From: Tissierellia bacterium
GTDB taxonomy: Bacteria; Bacillota; Clostridia; Tissierellales; Peptoniphilaceae
Length of the DNA stretch: 64,000 nt
Assembly (NCBI GenBank): GCA_030535395.1
Contig: JAUNLK010000006.1
Location: 26,477 to 90,476 of the forward strand
Reading direction: 5' to 3'
Shown here: piece by piece, positions 8,628-17,251 of the stretch
How positions within the stretch are numbered: position 1 is the first letter of the stretch
Layout of the letters: every line of letters starts with the position of its first letter
Program-made: the position numbers and the translations under genes
Notes under the pieces: generated by a model
The model's database searches: none
Told to the model about the DNA's origin: nothing
What the model saw: only the letters and a program-made list of their open reading frames with translations

Positions 8628-9428
8628 TTACTTTCTTTTGGTGGATTTTTTCCGCCCCTTCTCCCCCACCGGGGTGGTGAGTTGGAAGGCCGTGGGGTGG
8701 CTCTGTTTCCGGAAGTGGAAGTGGATGAAAAGGGCCACCAAAAGGAGGATGAGGCTCAGGAGTTGGGCCGTTCGGAAGGGCCCCACATAGAGGCTATCCG
8801 TTCTGAGGCCCTCGATGAAAAAGCGCCCCGCGGAGTAGAGGGCCAGGTAAATGGCCGACATCTGTCCCGGGTACTTTCTCACCTTTCGCACATAGAGGAA
8901 GAGGAGGAGGAAGATCCCCACATCCAAGAGGGACTCATAGAGGAAAGTGGGGTGGACGGAGACGCCGTCCACGGTGATGGCCCAGGGAAGATCGGTGGGG
9001 CCCCCGTGGGCCTCCCCATTCATAAAATTCCCCCAGCGCCCAATGCCCTGGGCGAGAACCACCCCGGGGGCCACGGTGTCCAAAAGTTCCATAAAGGGGA
9101 TCTGTTTTCTCTTGGTGAAGAAATAGGCCACCAGGGCCCCGGCAATGAGTCCCCCGTGAATGGCCAGGCCCCCATTGCGAATGGCCAAAATCTCCGAGGG
9201 GTGCTGAGCATAGTAGGACCACTCAAAGATCACATAGTAGATCCGGGCCCCCAGGATGCCCAAAATCATCCCCCAGAGGGCAAAGTCCATAATGGACTCC
9301 TCGGGAACCAGGGGATTTCTCCTTGCCAGATACTCCGCCACTCGAATGGCAAGGAGGGCCCCAATGGCAATGAAGATCCCGTACCAGCGAATTTCCAGGC
9401 CAAAGAGGGTGAAGGCGATGGGATTCAA
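8628..9428 (-). CDS. lgt: Lgt, prolipoprotein diacylglyceryl transferase
   Basis: Membrane enzyme that attaches diacylglycerol to the lipobox cysteine of prolipoproteins; the two lipoproteins at 23.5-25.2 and 28.8-30.4 kb are plausible substrates. The 266 residues show about seven spans, the HGGLIAGALVAY segment with the key His, and the signature GIGRWGNFMNGEAHG. The C-terminus is short and basic. Its ATG overlaps the deoC stop by 4 bases, and it is the last gene of its operon. Confidence 0.95.
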   Translation of the reverse strand: MNPIAFTLFGLEIRWYGIFIAIGALLAIRVAEYLARRNPLVPEESIMDFALWGMILGILGARIYYVIFEWSYYAQHPSEILAIRNGGLAIHGGLIAGALVAYFFTKRKQIPFMELLDTVAPGVVLAQGIGRWGNFMNGEAHGGPTDLPWAITVDGVSVHPTFLYESLLDVGIFLLLFLYVRKVRKYPGQMSAIYLALYSAGRFFIEGLRTDSLYVGPFRTAQLLSLILLLVALFIHFHFRKQSHPTAFQLTTPVGEKGRKKSTKRK

Positions 9429-10084
9429 GAGCGAACCTCCCCTGCACCCTCCATAATGGCCACGGACTTGGAGGCGCCGATTCTACTGGCACCAGCCTCA
9501 ATCATGGCCTTGGCCGTGGCATAGTCCCGAATGCCTCCGGAGGCCTTGACCCCCATCTCGGGCCCCACGGTCTCTCTCATGAGGGCCACGGCCTCCACCG
9601 TCGCCCCGTGCTCGGAAAAGCCAGTGGAGGTCTTCACAAAGTCCGCCCCGGCCTCCTTTGCCAAAAGAGAGGCCCGGCGAATCTCCTCGTCGCTTAAAAA
9701 GCTGATTTCCAAAATCACTTTCAGAATTCGGTCCCCTGCCACTTCCTTGAGTTTTTTGATTTCGTTTCGAACCCTGTCGTTCCGGCCGGCCTGGAGATCC
9801 GCCACATTGAGGACCATGTCCAGCTCGTCGGCCCCGTTTTCAATGGCGTTTTTCGCCTCAAAGACCTTGACCTCGGTGGTGTTTTGGCCCAGGGGAAAGC
9901 CAATGACGGTGCAGACGAGGACTTCGCTGTCCGAGAGGGCCCCGTGGGCCTCTGCCACTCGGGAGGGCTCCACGCAGACGCTCTTGAAGCCATAGCTCCG
10001 GGCCTCTTCATAGAGCTGCTGGAGCTCCTCATCGGTGGCATTGGCTGCCAGGGCCGTGTGATCGATGTATTCATTGAGTTTCAT
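9425..10084 (-). CDS. deoC: DeoC, deoxyribose-phosphate aldolase
   Basis: Class I aldolase cleaving 2-deoxyribose-5-phosphate to glyceraldehyde-3-phosphate and acetaldehyde. The 219 residues fit the short bacterial form. The N-terminal IDHTAL, KVILEISFLSDEE, the Schiff-base lysine in DFVKTSTGF, and VKASGGIRDYATA are visible. It overlaps lgt. No other deoxynucleoside catabolism gene is nearby. Confidence 0.95.
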   Translation of the reverse strand: MKLNEYIDHTALAANATDEELQQLYEEARSYGFKSVCVEPSRVAEAHGALSDSEVLVCTVIGFPLGQNTTEVKVFEAKNAIENGADELDMVLNVADLQAGRNDRVRNEIKKLKEVAGDRILKVILEISFLSDEEIRRASLLAKEAGADFVKTSTGFSEHGATVEAVALMRETVGPEMGVKASGGIRDYATAKAMIEAGASRIGASKSVAIMEGAGEVRS

Positions 10085-10117
10085 AATTTCTCCTTTCTCC
10101 CTCGGGGGGCTTCACCT

Positions 10118-10774
10118 CTATTGATACCCCTCTTGACCACTTCCCCTTCCCTTGGGGAGAAAACCCAGGGCGGCAATGAGGCCGCAGGCCAGGGCGAAGG
10201 TGAGGGCAATTCTCAGGGCGAGGTCCGAAAAAAAGTTCTCCGGCAGCATTTGGATCATCAGATCGGTATTGGGGTCCATGAGCCAGAGGTCATTGGTGAA
10301 AAAGATGCGGTGGAAGGCAAAAAAGGCCCGGTGAAAATCCAGGGCCACGATAAAAAACAGCAGGAGGAGCAGCCCCAAAATGAGCCAGCTGCTCCTCCCC
10401 ACCCCCCGGGCCAGGGTCCTTAGGCCTAAGCTGCTGATGCCATAGAAGCCCAGGAGCAGGACCACAAGGCCTGCCAGGGCCGCCACCTCCCTCATGAGGT
10501 GGAACAGACCGTAGACATCCAGCATGTGGGCCACTTCGTCCCCACTGAAGTAGGGGCTCAGCCTCCCCTCTTCTCCGTCCCAGAGGTATTTTCTCAAGTC
10601 CTGGGTGATGGTCTCCAGTTCCTCCAGGGACCTTCCCGTCACCCTGTCGATGGCATTGGCCTCCATTTTATAGTTGTAATAGGGTTGATGGAGGCTCCAG
10701 CCGTGGACGGCCGCCGTGAGGGCGAGCCACAGTAGGCCCAGGGCCAGGAGGAAGTACAGGGGGTATCTTCTCAA
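10118..10774 (-). CDS. DUF1461 / TIGR01906-type integral membrane protein
   Basis: Predicted membrane protein of 218 residues. It has an N-terminal span, an extracytoplasmic segment of about 85 residues and three further spans. The pattern [19 protein letters not shown] and the later [18 protein letters not shown] match my recollection of the TIGR01906 (DUF1461) family of Bacillota. Function is unknown. Its start overlaps the yebC stop by 4 bases. Confidence 0.72.
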   Translation of the reverse strand: MRRYPLYFLLALGLLWLALTAAVHGWSLHQPYYNYKMEANAIDRVTGRSLEELETITQDLRKYLWDGEEGRLSPYFSGDEVAHMLDVYGLFHLMREVAALAGLVVLLLGFYGISSLGLRTLARGVGRSSWLILGLLLLLFFIVALDFHRAFFAFHRIFFTNDLWLMDPNTDLMIQMLPENFFSDLALRIALTFALACGLIAALGFLPKGRGSGQEGYQ

Positions 10775-11508
10775 TCCTCTTCCCCGTCCTCCCAGTTGTG
10801 ATAGACCTCCTGGACGTCGTCATTGTCCTCCAAAAAGTCGATGAGTTTTTCCATCTTCTTTTTGTCCTCCTCGTCGGTGAGGGCCACGGTGGTCTGGGGC
10901 AGGTAGGTGATTTCGCTGGCGATGAAGGAGTATCCCTTTTCGTCCAGGGCCTTGCGCACCTTGTGATAGTCCTCGGGGGCCGTGAGAATCTCCACCACTT
11001 CCTCATCGGGGATCACGTCCTCTGCCCCTGCATCCAGGGCATCCATGAGGATCTCATCCACATCCATCCCCTCCTCCAGGGCAATGACCATCTGGCCCTT
11101 GTGGTCGAAGAGATAGGAGACGGAGCCGCTGTTGCCCATATTGCCGCCGTGCTTGTCGAAGGCGTGGCGGACATCGGGGGCGGTGCGATTGCGATTGTCG
11201 GTGAGGCACTTCACCATGACGGCAATGCCGCCGGGACCGTAGCCCTCGTAGGTGATCTCCTCAAATTGATCGCTACTTCCCTCTCCCGTGGATTTTTTTA
11301 TGGCCCGCTCAATATTGTCATTGGGCATATTCTCCGCCTTGGCCTTGTCGATGGCGGCCTTGAGGGCGGCGTTGTAGTCGGGATCCGGTCCCCCCTCCCG
11401 GGCGGCCACGGAGATCATCCGGGCAATTTTAGTGAAGGCATTGGCCCTCTTTGCATCTTCTTTTCCCTTTTTATTCTTAATATTGTGCCACTTAGAGTGT
11501 CCTGCCAT
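10771..11508 (-). CDS. YebC/PmpR (TACO1) family protein
   Basis: Member of the YebC family, described as transcription regulators and as factors that relieve ribosome stalling. Diagnostic start [19 protein letters not shown], then [16 protein letters not shown] and [19 protein letters not shown]. The 245-residue length is normal. A GAAGGAG Shine-Dalgarno precedes the ATG. Confidence 0.96.
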   Translation of the reverse strand: MAGHSKWHNIKNKKGKEDAKRANAFTKIARMISVAAREGGPDPDYNAALKAAIDKAKAENMPNDNIERAIKKSTGEGSSDQFEEITYEGYGPGGIAVMVKCLTDNRNRTAPDVRHAFDKHGGNMGNSGSVSYLFDHKGQMVIALEEGMDVDEILMDALDAGAEDVIPDEEVVEILTAPEDYHKVRKALDEKGYSFIASEITYLPQTTVALTDEEDKKKMEKLIDFLEDNDDVQEVYHNWEDGEED

Positions 11509-11546
11509 GTTTTTCTCCTTCTCTCAGCTGTATTGTTTTTTAGTGA

Positions 11547-12251
11547 TTATCTTTCAAATTTTGGGGGCAGCACCCGCTTGTGCTGGCTGCTTTTGTGCAT
11601 TCTATCGATGACATCGTAGTGCTGTCCCCGGGTGCCCCTTTGAATGGTCTCGTCCAATTCCCCGTAGCTGAAGCCCATGTCCAGCTCATCGGTCTGGCCC
11701 TCATAGAGGCCCGCCGAGGGCTTTTTGTCGATGACTTTCTCGGGAATTTCCAGCTCCCTGGCCAGTTCCACCACTTCCGACTTTACAAAATTTACCAGGG
11801 GCAACAGATCCACTGCCGAGTCCCCGAATTTGGTGAAGTAGCCCACATGGTACTCACTTGCATTGGAGGAGCCCGCCACTAAGTAGCCCCGGTCCTGACC
11901 GTAGTAGTAGAGGGTGGTCATTCGCAGTCTGGGTTTGATATTGGCCTTGGCCATGGGATTTTCGCTGTCAAAGGAGGCCTCCACCATAGCCTCATAGGCC
12001 TTGGTGAGGTCCACCTTCTCCACGGTGAGGTCCAGGGCCTCGGCCACCAGGCGGGCGTCGGCCTCGTCCTGGGGATGGGAGTCTATGGGCATGATGATGC
12101 CCAGGGCGTGGGGGCCAAAGGCCCTCTTGGCCAGGCCCGCAATGACGGCGGAGTCGATGCCCCCCGAGAGGCCAAAGACCAGGCCCTTGGCTCCCGCCTC
12201 CGCCACGCGGTCCTTCAACCACTGGACCAGTTGAGCTGCTGTTTCTTTCAT
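11547..12251 (-). CDS. nadE: NadE, NH3-dependent NAD+ synthetase
   Basis: Final step of NAD synthesis: amidation of deamido-NAD using ammonia. The PP-loop FGLSGGIDSAVIAGLAKRA lies near residue 26, followed by LVAGSSNASEYHVGYFTKFGD and PSAGLYEGQTDELDMGFSY. At 234 residues there is no glutaminase domain, so this is the ammonia-dependent form. The start has GAGGAGG upstream. Confidence 0.95.
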   Translation of the reverse strand: MKETAAQLVQWLKDRVAEAGAKGLVFGLSGGIDSAVIAGLAKRAFGPHALGIIMPIDSHPQDEADARLVAEALDLTVEKVDLTKAYEAMVEASFDSENPMAKANIKPRLRMTTLYYYGQDRGYLVAGSSNASEYHVGYFTKFGDSAVDLLPLVNFVKSEVVELARELEIPEKVIDKKPSAGLYEGQTDELDMGFSYGELDETIQRGTRGQHYDVIDRMHKSSQHKRVLPPKFER

Positions 12252-12290
12252 ATGGATACCTCCTCAAAGGCTTCAAGGATCATTGATCTA

Positions 12291-12968
12291 TTATTTCCAG
12301 GCCCGGGACTGGTCGAAGACGCCGTGGTCCCGGAGGAGTTTTTCCCCCTCCTCCGCCAGAGTGAGCTCCTCACTTTGGAGAATTTTCACCGTTCCAGAGC
12401 TCATCTCCTGAAGCAGCGACCTGAGATCCCCCTCGTGCTCCTCCCGGACCAGGGTGGTGATGGTGACCTCCTCAGAATAGGCCACCTCCTCCAGGGGGAG
12501 GCCCCGCTCTGCAAACTGATACTCCAAGCTGCCGTAGAGGCCATAGTCCACCTGAAAGCGGAGGGCCCTGTAGGGGCGCATGGTCACCACCCGGGCCTTT
12601 TTCAGGGCCTCCCTTGCGGCTCCGCCGTAGTTTCGCACCAGGCCCCCGGTGCCCAGGAGGGTCCCCCCGAAGTAGCGGGTCACCATGCACAGCACATTGG
12701 TGAGCTCCCCGCCGTGGAGGACATCCAGTATGGGCAGCCCCGCCGTCCTCTGGGGCTCCTTGTCGTCGTCGTAGCGCTGGAGGAGCCGGTCTGCCCCCAG
12801 TACATAGGCATAGGCGATGTGGCGGGCCTCCCGGTGCTGGGCCCACTCCCGTTCCAAATGGGCCGCCACCTCTTCCTCCGATGTCACGGGGACAATGTGG
12901 CCGATGAATATGGACTTTTTTTCCTCCAAGCGGCTCTCGCCCTCCCGGTCAATGGTTCGATACATCAT
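12291..12968 (-). CDS. YigZ/IMPACT family protein
   Basis: UPF0029/IMPACT-type protein of uncertain molecular role. The sequence EEKKSIFIGHIVPV, HREARHIAYAYVLG, DDDKEPQRTAGLPILDVL and RYFGGTLLGTGGLVRNYG is diagnostic of the N-terminal domain. The C-terminal half matches the DUF1949 region. The gene overlaps hflX by 20 bases and has no clear Shine-Dalgarno, which suggests coupled translation. Confidence 0.92.
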   Translation of the reverse strand: MMYRTIDREGESRLEEKKSIFIGHIVPVTSEEEVAAHLEREWAQHREARHIAYAYVLGADRLLQRYDDDKEPQRTAGLPILDVLHGGELTNVLCMVTRYFGGTLLGTGGLVRNYGGAAREALKKARVVTMRPYRALRFQVDYGLYGSLEYQFAERGLPLEEVAYSEEVTITTLVREEHEGDLRSLLQEMSSGTVKILQSEELTLAEEGEKLLRDHGVFDQSRAWK

Positions 12969-14253
12969 TTACCCGATACTCCCTATACTTTTCCAATGCC
13001 CAGCGGGACACCCTCCCGGAAAAAAATATTCCCTCACTGCGGTACTCCACCTCTGAGAGGGAATACAGGCGGTTCAGGGCGTAGTACACCTCCTGGGCGT
13101 CATAGGGAACCAAAAAAGTCCCCTCCACAAAGAAGGGCGCCAACAACTCCGAGAGGGCCCCATAAAATTCATCAAAATTTTCATCGTATTTTACCGATCC
13201 GTAGTGGGTGAGCTCCCTCCCCTTTTCCAGGGGCAGGGGGACCTGCTCCAATTGATCGGCCTTGTTCACCAAAAGCAGGGTGGGCTTGGCCACCGGGGAG
13301 ATCTCCCTGAGGAGGGCCCGGGTGGTGTCGTAGGCCAGCTGGGCCCTCTTGGAGGAGCCGTCCAGTACGTGAATCCACACATCGGCATCGGCCACCTCCT
13401 CCATAGTGGAGGCGAAGGCCTTGATGAGCTGGGTGGGCAAATTGGAGATAAAGCCCACGGTGTCGGTGACATAGACCTTGTAGCCGCCGGGATAGTGAAT
13501 GAGGCGGGTGTCCGGGTCCAGGGAGGCGAAGACCTGGTCCTCCACATAGACGGCGCTCCCGCTGCTCTCTCCCTCTGAGAGCATGCGGTTCATCAGAGAG
13601 GACTTTCCCGAGTTGGTGTAGCCAATGAGGGCAATTTTGGGCAGGCCGTGACTGTCCCTGCCCTTCCGGGTGGTGTCCCGGACCTTTTCCATGGCCTTGA
13701 GCTTCTCCTCCACCCTGCGAATCTGCTGGTGGATGTGCCTGCGGTCCAGCTCCAGCTTCTGCTCCCCGGGGCCCCGACTGCCGATGCCCCCACTCTGACG
13801 GGAGAAGTTCTTGGCACCGATGAGGCGGTTTTTCCGGTAGATGAGCTGACCCAGGAGCACTTGAAGTTTCCCCGCTCTGCTCTTGGCCCTCAGGGCGAAG
13901 ATGTCCAGCACCATCCCCGTTCGGTCCAGGACAAAGCAGTCGCAGGCATCGGAGATATTGCGCATTTGCATCCCCGAAAGTTCCTGATCCACCACCACCA
14001 GGTCCGCTTCCAAGTCCTCCACGGCCCGGGAGAGCTCTTCCAGCTTCCCCCGGCCCATGAGGGTGCCGGCGCTGTACTTGTGGACCTGCTGAGTCATGGT
14101 GGCCACCACTTCCGCCCCCGCCACCTCAATGAGCTCCACCAACTCCTTTAAGGATTCCTCCGAGAAGCTGGTATTGCCATCCCAGATGCCCACGGCAATG
14201 GCCCTCTGCTTGTGTTCCTTCGCTACCTCCACAAAAAACCCCCTTTGCTCCAT
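12949..14253 (-). CDS. hflX: HflX, ribosome-associated GTPase
   Basis: GTPase that splits stalled ribosomes under stress. The N-terminal HflX domain includes STGTLMGRGKLEEL-like sequence (SAGTLMGRGKLEEL here) and GGIGSRGPGEQKLELDRR before a coiled linker. G motifs: GYTNSGKSSLMN (G1), DTVGFISNLP (G3), VNKADQ (G4). The frame permits a TTG three codons earlier, but AGGGGG would then lie too close; the ATG at 14253 is preferred (434 aa). It is the first gene of the seven-gene minus operon. Confidence 0.94.
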   Translation of the reverse strand: MEQRGFFVEVAKEHKQRAIAVGIWDGNTSFSEESLKELVELIEVAGAEVVATMTQQVHKYSAGTLMGRGKLEELSRAVEDLEADLVVVDQELSGMQMRNISDACDCFVLDRTGMVLDIFALRAKSRAGKLQVLLGQLIYRKNRLIGAKNFSRQSGGIGSRGPGEQKLELDRRHIHQQIRRVEEKLKAMEKVRDTTRKGRDSHGLPKIALIGYTNSGKSSLMNRMLSEGESSGSAVYVEDQVFASLDPDTRLIHYPGGYKVYVTDTVGFISNLPTQLIKAFASTMEEVADADVWIHVLDGSSKRAQLAYDTTRALLREISPVAKPTLLLVNKADQLEQVPLPLEKGRELTHYGSVKYDENFDEFYGALSELLAPFFVEGTFLVPYDAQEVYYALNRLYSLSEVEYRSEGIFFSGRVSRWALEKYREYRVNDVSNH

Positions 14254-14270
14254 TATGCACAATTCCCCCT

Positions 14271-14304
14271 AGTTTAGCAATATCAAGGACTTGCGTGTTA
14301 TAAT
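14271..14304. promoter_or_regulatory. Divergent promoter region between hflX and the class A PBP gene
   Basis: Plus strand: TGTTATAAT at 14296-14304, an extended -10 about 20 bases before the PBP start codon, with no good -35. Minus strand: TGCTAAACT at 14279-14271, an extended-like -10 for hflX. The two start sites would be about 47 bases apart. Confidence 0.5.
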
Positions 14305-14325
14305 GCCCACAGAGGGGAGGATGCT

Positions 14326-17085
14326 ATGAAATTGCAACCAAGGGCTCGAAAGACGTGGTGGAAAATAGGGGGACTCATTGTCCTCATCCTGGTGGTGATC
14401 CTGTGCTCCATGGCGGCGGCACTGGTGGTGGGCATCCTCCAGGATGCGCCTCCCGCACAGCTACATAATCTCAATGAGCAATTGGCCCAGACCTCCGCCC
14501 TCTACGATGGAGGGGGCAATTATCTGGAGTCCATCGACAATGGGGAGTACCGAGAGATCGTCCCCCTGTCCCAGGTGCCCCGGCATGTCCAGGAGGCCTT
14601 TCTCTCCATTGAGGACCGGGCCTTCTATGATCACGGGGGCCTGGACCTGAGGCAGATCTTCGCCAGTCTCAGGGCCAATCTCCAATCGGGAGAGGTGGTT
14701 CGCGGGGGGAGCACCATCTCCCAGCAGCTGGTGAAGAATATGTTTCTCACCTCCCAGCAGTCCCTGAGCCGGAAGCTCCAGGAGGCCTATCTCACCCTGG
14801 GCCTGGAGCAGAATCTCACCAAGGATGAAATCTTTGAGGCCTATCTCAATCGGGTGGACTTCGGCTTCGGCAGCTACGGCATTGAGGCCGCCGCCCAGGG
14901 CTATTTTTCCAAGAGCGTGGGGGAACTCACCGTGGAGGAGGGGGCCCTCTTGGCGGGGATTGTGAAGTCCACCGCCCAGTACCAGCCCATTAAGCGCATC
15001 CCCATCTCCGATCTTCCCGAGGACACGGAGCTACTGGACACCATGCAGGTGGGGGGCGTGGTCATGGGTCTGGTGGAAAATCCCAAGGCTTATGAGCGAA
15101 AGGACTTGGTGCTACATACCATGGTGCAGGGGGGCTATCTCACCGAGGAGGAGGCAAGGGAGGCCCAGATGCGGCCCATTGAGCTCCGCCCCCACATCCC
15201 TGAGCCCTCGGGCTACTCCACCTATGTCACCGACACTTTGAAGCAGGAGGCCATTTTGGCCCTGGAAACTGCAGGCTACAGCCCGGAGGATGCCGAGAGA
15301 ACCGTCCTCAATGGGGGGCTCAAGATCCACTCCACCCTGGACGGAGCCCTTCAGCAGGATTTGGACCAGGTGTATCGCAACTACGCCCCCCTCCTTTTGG
15401 ATCCCGCCCGGGGCAAGGGGGCCCAAATGGAGGACCTCCAATTGGATGAGGACGACAATCTCCTGGATCCCCAGGGCCGCCTCCTCTACTTCTCCTATGG
15501 CAACACCTATGATGAGGAGGGAAATCTCATCCTCCCCCCCGATGTCTACAGCGAAAATGCCCAGGGCATCATCCTCCCCGCGACTTATTTCGATGGCACC
15601 GCTCCCCTGAGCCTCAGGGATGCCTACACCATCAGCGGGGAGAATCACCTCATGGTCTTTTCCTTTGGGAATCTCCCCCTGGAGGAGCAGGAGTACCAAC
15701 TGAGGGAGGAGGGAATCTTCTTCCCCCAAGAGACCCTGGAGGCCCATCCCGATCTCTTTAGCCGCCAGGACGGCCTCTTGGTCCTCTCCGCCAGCTATGG
15801 CAATCCTCCCGAGTTTCCCTCCCTCCAGCCCGCCTCCTCCTCCATCATCATCGATCACAAAACGGGGGGCGTCCTGGCCTTCACCGGGGGGATCGATGTG
15901 GACAATGCCGCCCGCCTCAGGCTCAATTATCTCCACTCCCTGAGACAGCCCGGAAATGCCCTGGCCCCCTTAAGCGTCTACTATCCCGCCCTGGCATCGG
16001 GCCAGACCCTCGCCAGTGCCTACGACGACAGCCCCCTCAATGTCCACGGGGAAATTTGGCCCAGTGGAACCTACTTTAGGGGCTACAGCCTCCTCTACAC
16101 CGCCCTGGTGGAGTCACTGGATGCCGTCAGCGGCAAGATCCTGGAGGAGCTGGGCCTGGAGGCCAGTCTGGGGGAGCTGGAAAAATTTGGCATTGGCCAG
16201 GAGAGCCTGGTCACTTCCGGGGAGAACGAACAGCGCAATGACTACACCCTGGACGCCCTGGCAGGGGGGAATTTGGTCCGGGGCATCACCCTCCCCCAAC
16301 TGGCCTACAGCTACAGCATCCTGGCCACCGATGGGGCCATTCCCCAGCTTCACTTCATCCAAAGAATCGAAGATCCCCAGGGGGAGATCCTCTACCAGGC
16401 CCCGGAGGAGGCCCGGGCTGTGGAGCTGGAAGAGGAGTCTTTGGCCCTCCTCCGCTACGCCCTTATGGACGGCAAATTCGCCGCCACCACCCCGGCCGAC
16501 GACTTCTCGGTTCTGGGACAAAATAAATTCAACTCCGACTACTGGTCCATCTGTGCCAACGACGAGTTCACCGTGGCCAGCTGGATTGGCAACGACGCCC
16601 AGGGCCTTGCCATGGTGGAGGACGAGGGGGCGGTGTTGGACTTCTTCGCCTCCATCTACCGCCTCAGGGACAGCCAGGGGGAGATGGAGCTGCCCCAAAA
16701 CTGGACCCAGGCCACCGTCAGCAGCAAGACCGGCCTGCTGGCCACTACGGCGGCCTACCGGAGCGGCACCGTCCTCACCCTCCCCTTTGTTCCCGGCACC
16801 GAACCCAAGGAGTACACGGAAAACTACGTCCGCAAGCTCATCTGCTCCACCTCCGGGGAGCTGGTCACCCAGTACTGTCCCGACGAGGAAGTGGTGAGCA
16901 GATACTTCTTCCAAAGGCCCGACGACTACGACCCCGAGGAGCACGGGGGCATTCGACCGGAGGACTATCTCTCCGGGCCCTGGCGGTACTGCAGTGTCCA
17001 CACCAAGGAGTGGTATGAGGAGCAGCAGGAGCTGGAGGACGAGGACGATGACGATGACGACAGAGATAGAGAGGATGATGATTGA
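14326..17085 (+). CDS. Class A penicillin-binding protein with intact glycosyltransferase and degenerate transpeptidase domain
   Basis: Membrane-anchored wall synthase of 919 residues. One span lies at about residues 17-40. The GT51 domain (about 60-235) keeps its motifs: EDRAFYDHGG with the catalytic Glu, RGGSTISQQLVKN and the second Glu in EIFEAYLNRVDFG. The following domain aligns with class A PBP transpeptidases but lacks the catalytic residues. The SxxK site (RQPGSSFKP type) reads RQPGNALAPL, with Asn544 and Ala547 replacing Ser and Lys. SxN reads SLD (597-599), and the KTG region reads GQNKF (731-735). It probably acts only as a glycosyltransferase. The tail is almost all Asp/Glu. GGGGAGG precedes the ATG. 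The stop codon overlaps the next start. Confidence 0.9.
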   Translation: MKLQPRARKTWWKIGGLIVLILVVILCSMAAALVVGILQDAPPAQLHNLNEQLAQTSALYDGGGNYLESIDNGEYREIVPLSQVPRHVQEAFLSIEDRAFYDHGGLDLRQIFASLRANLQSGEVVRGGSTISQQLVKNMFLTSQQSLSRKLQEAYLTLGLEQNLTKDEIFEAYLNRVDFGFGSYGIEAAAQGYFSKSVGELTVEEGALLAGIVKSTAQYQPIKRIPISDLPEDTELLDTMQVGGVVMGLVENPKAYERKDLVLHTMVQGGYLTEEEAREAQMRPIELRPHIPEPSGYSTYVTDTLKQEAILALETAGYSPEDAERTVLNGGLKIHSTLDGALQQDLDQVYRNYAPLLLDPARGKGAQMEDLQLDEDDNLLDPQGRLLYFSYGNTYDEEGNLILPPDVYSENAQGIILPATYFDGTAPLSLRDAYTISGENHLMVFSFGNLPLEEQEYQLREEGIFFPQETLEAHPDLFSRQDGLLVLSASYGNPPEFPSLQPASSSIIIDHKTGGVLAFTGGIDVDNAARLRLNYLHSLRQPGNALAPLSVYYPALASGQTLASAYDDSPLNVHGEIWPSGTYFRGYSLLYTALVESLDAVSGKILEELGLEASLGELEKFGIGQESLVTSGENEQRNDYTLDALAGGNLVRGITLPQLAYSYSILATDGAIPQLHFIQRIEDPQGEILYQAPEEARAVELEEESLALLRYALMDGKFAATTPADDFSVLGQNKFNSDYWSICANDEFTVASWIGNDAQGLAMVEDEGAVLDFFASIYRLRDSQGEMELPQNWTQATVSSKTGLLATTAAYRSGTVLTLPFVPGTEPKEYTENYVRKLICSTSGELVTQYCPDEEVVSRYFFQRPDDYDPEEHGGIRPEDYLSGPWRYCSVHTKEWYEEQQELEDEDDDDDDRDREDDD

Positions 17086-17210
17086 TGAAAAAAATGAAAA
17101 TCGCCCGCTGGTTGCTCTTTTCCAAGGGACTGAGAAAAGTGGCAAAAATGAAGCACAAAAAGAGGGTCCTCACCCTGCTGCTGGCCCTCTGGCGAATCTA
17201 CAAGAGATAG
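17085..17210 (+). CDS. 41-residue highly basic miniprotein coupled to the PBP gene
   Basis: Unrecognised small protein starting MKKMKIARWLLFSKGLRK and ending LLLALWRIYKR. Its ATG shares one base with the PBP stop (TGATG), which points to termination-reinitiation coupling. The product has about 14 Lys/Arg, no acidic residue and two short hydrophobic clusters, so a membrane-surface or nucleic-acid contact is possible. A terminator follows 10 bases after the stop, placing it in the PBP transcript. It could bind the strongly acidic PBP tail, but that is inference. No Shine-Dalgarno of its own is evident. Confidence 0.5.
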   Translation: MKKMKIARWLLFSKGLRKVAKMKHKKRVLTLLLALWRIYKR

Positions 17211-17216
17211 AAATGC

Positions 17217-17249
17217 AAAAATCGGCGAGTTTCCTCGCCGATATTTTTG
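17217..17249. terminator. Bidirectional terminator between PBP/miniprotein and folD
   Basis: ATCGGCGAG pairs perfectly with CTCGCCGAT around a TTTC loop, flanked by A-rich and T-rich runs on both sides. It can end both the plus PBP transcript and the converging folD transcript. Confidence 0.9.
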
Positions 17250-17251
17250 TG

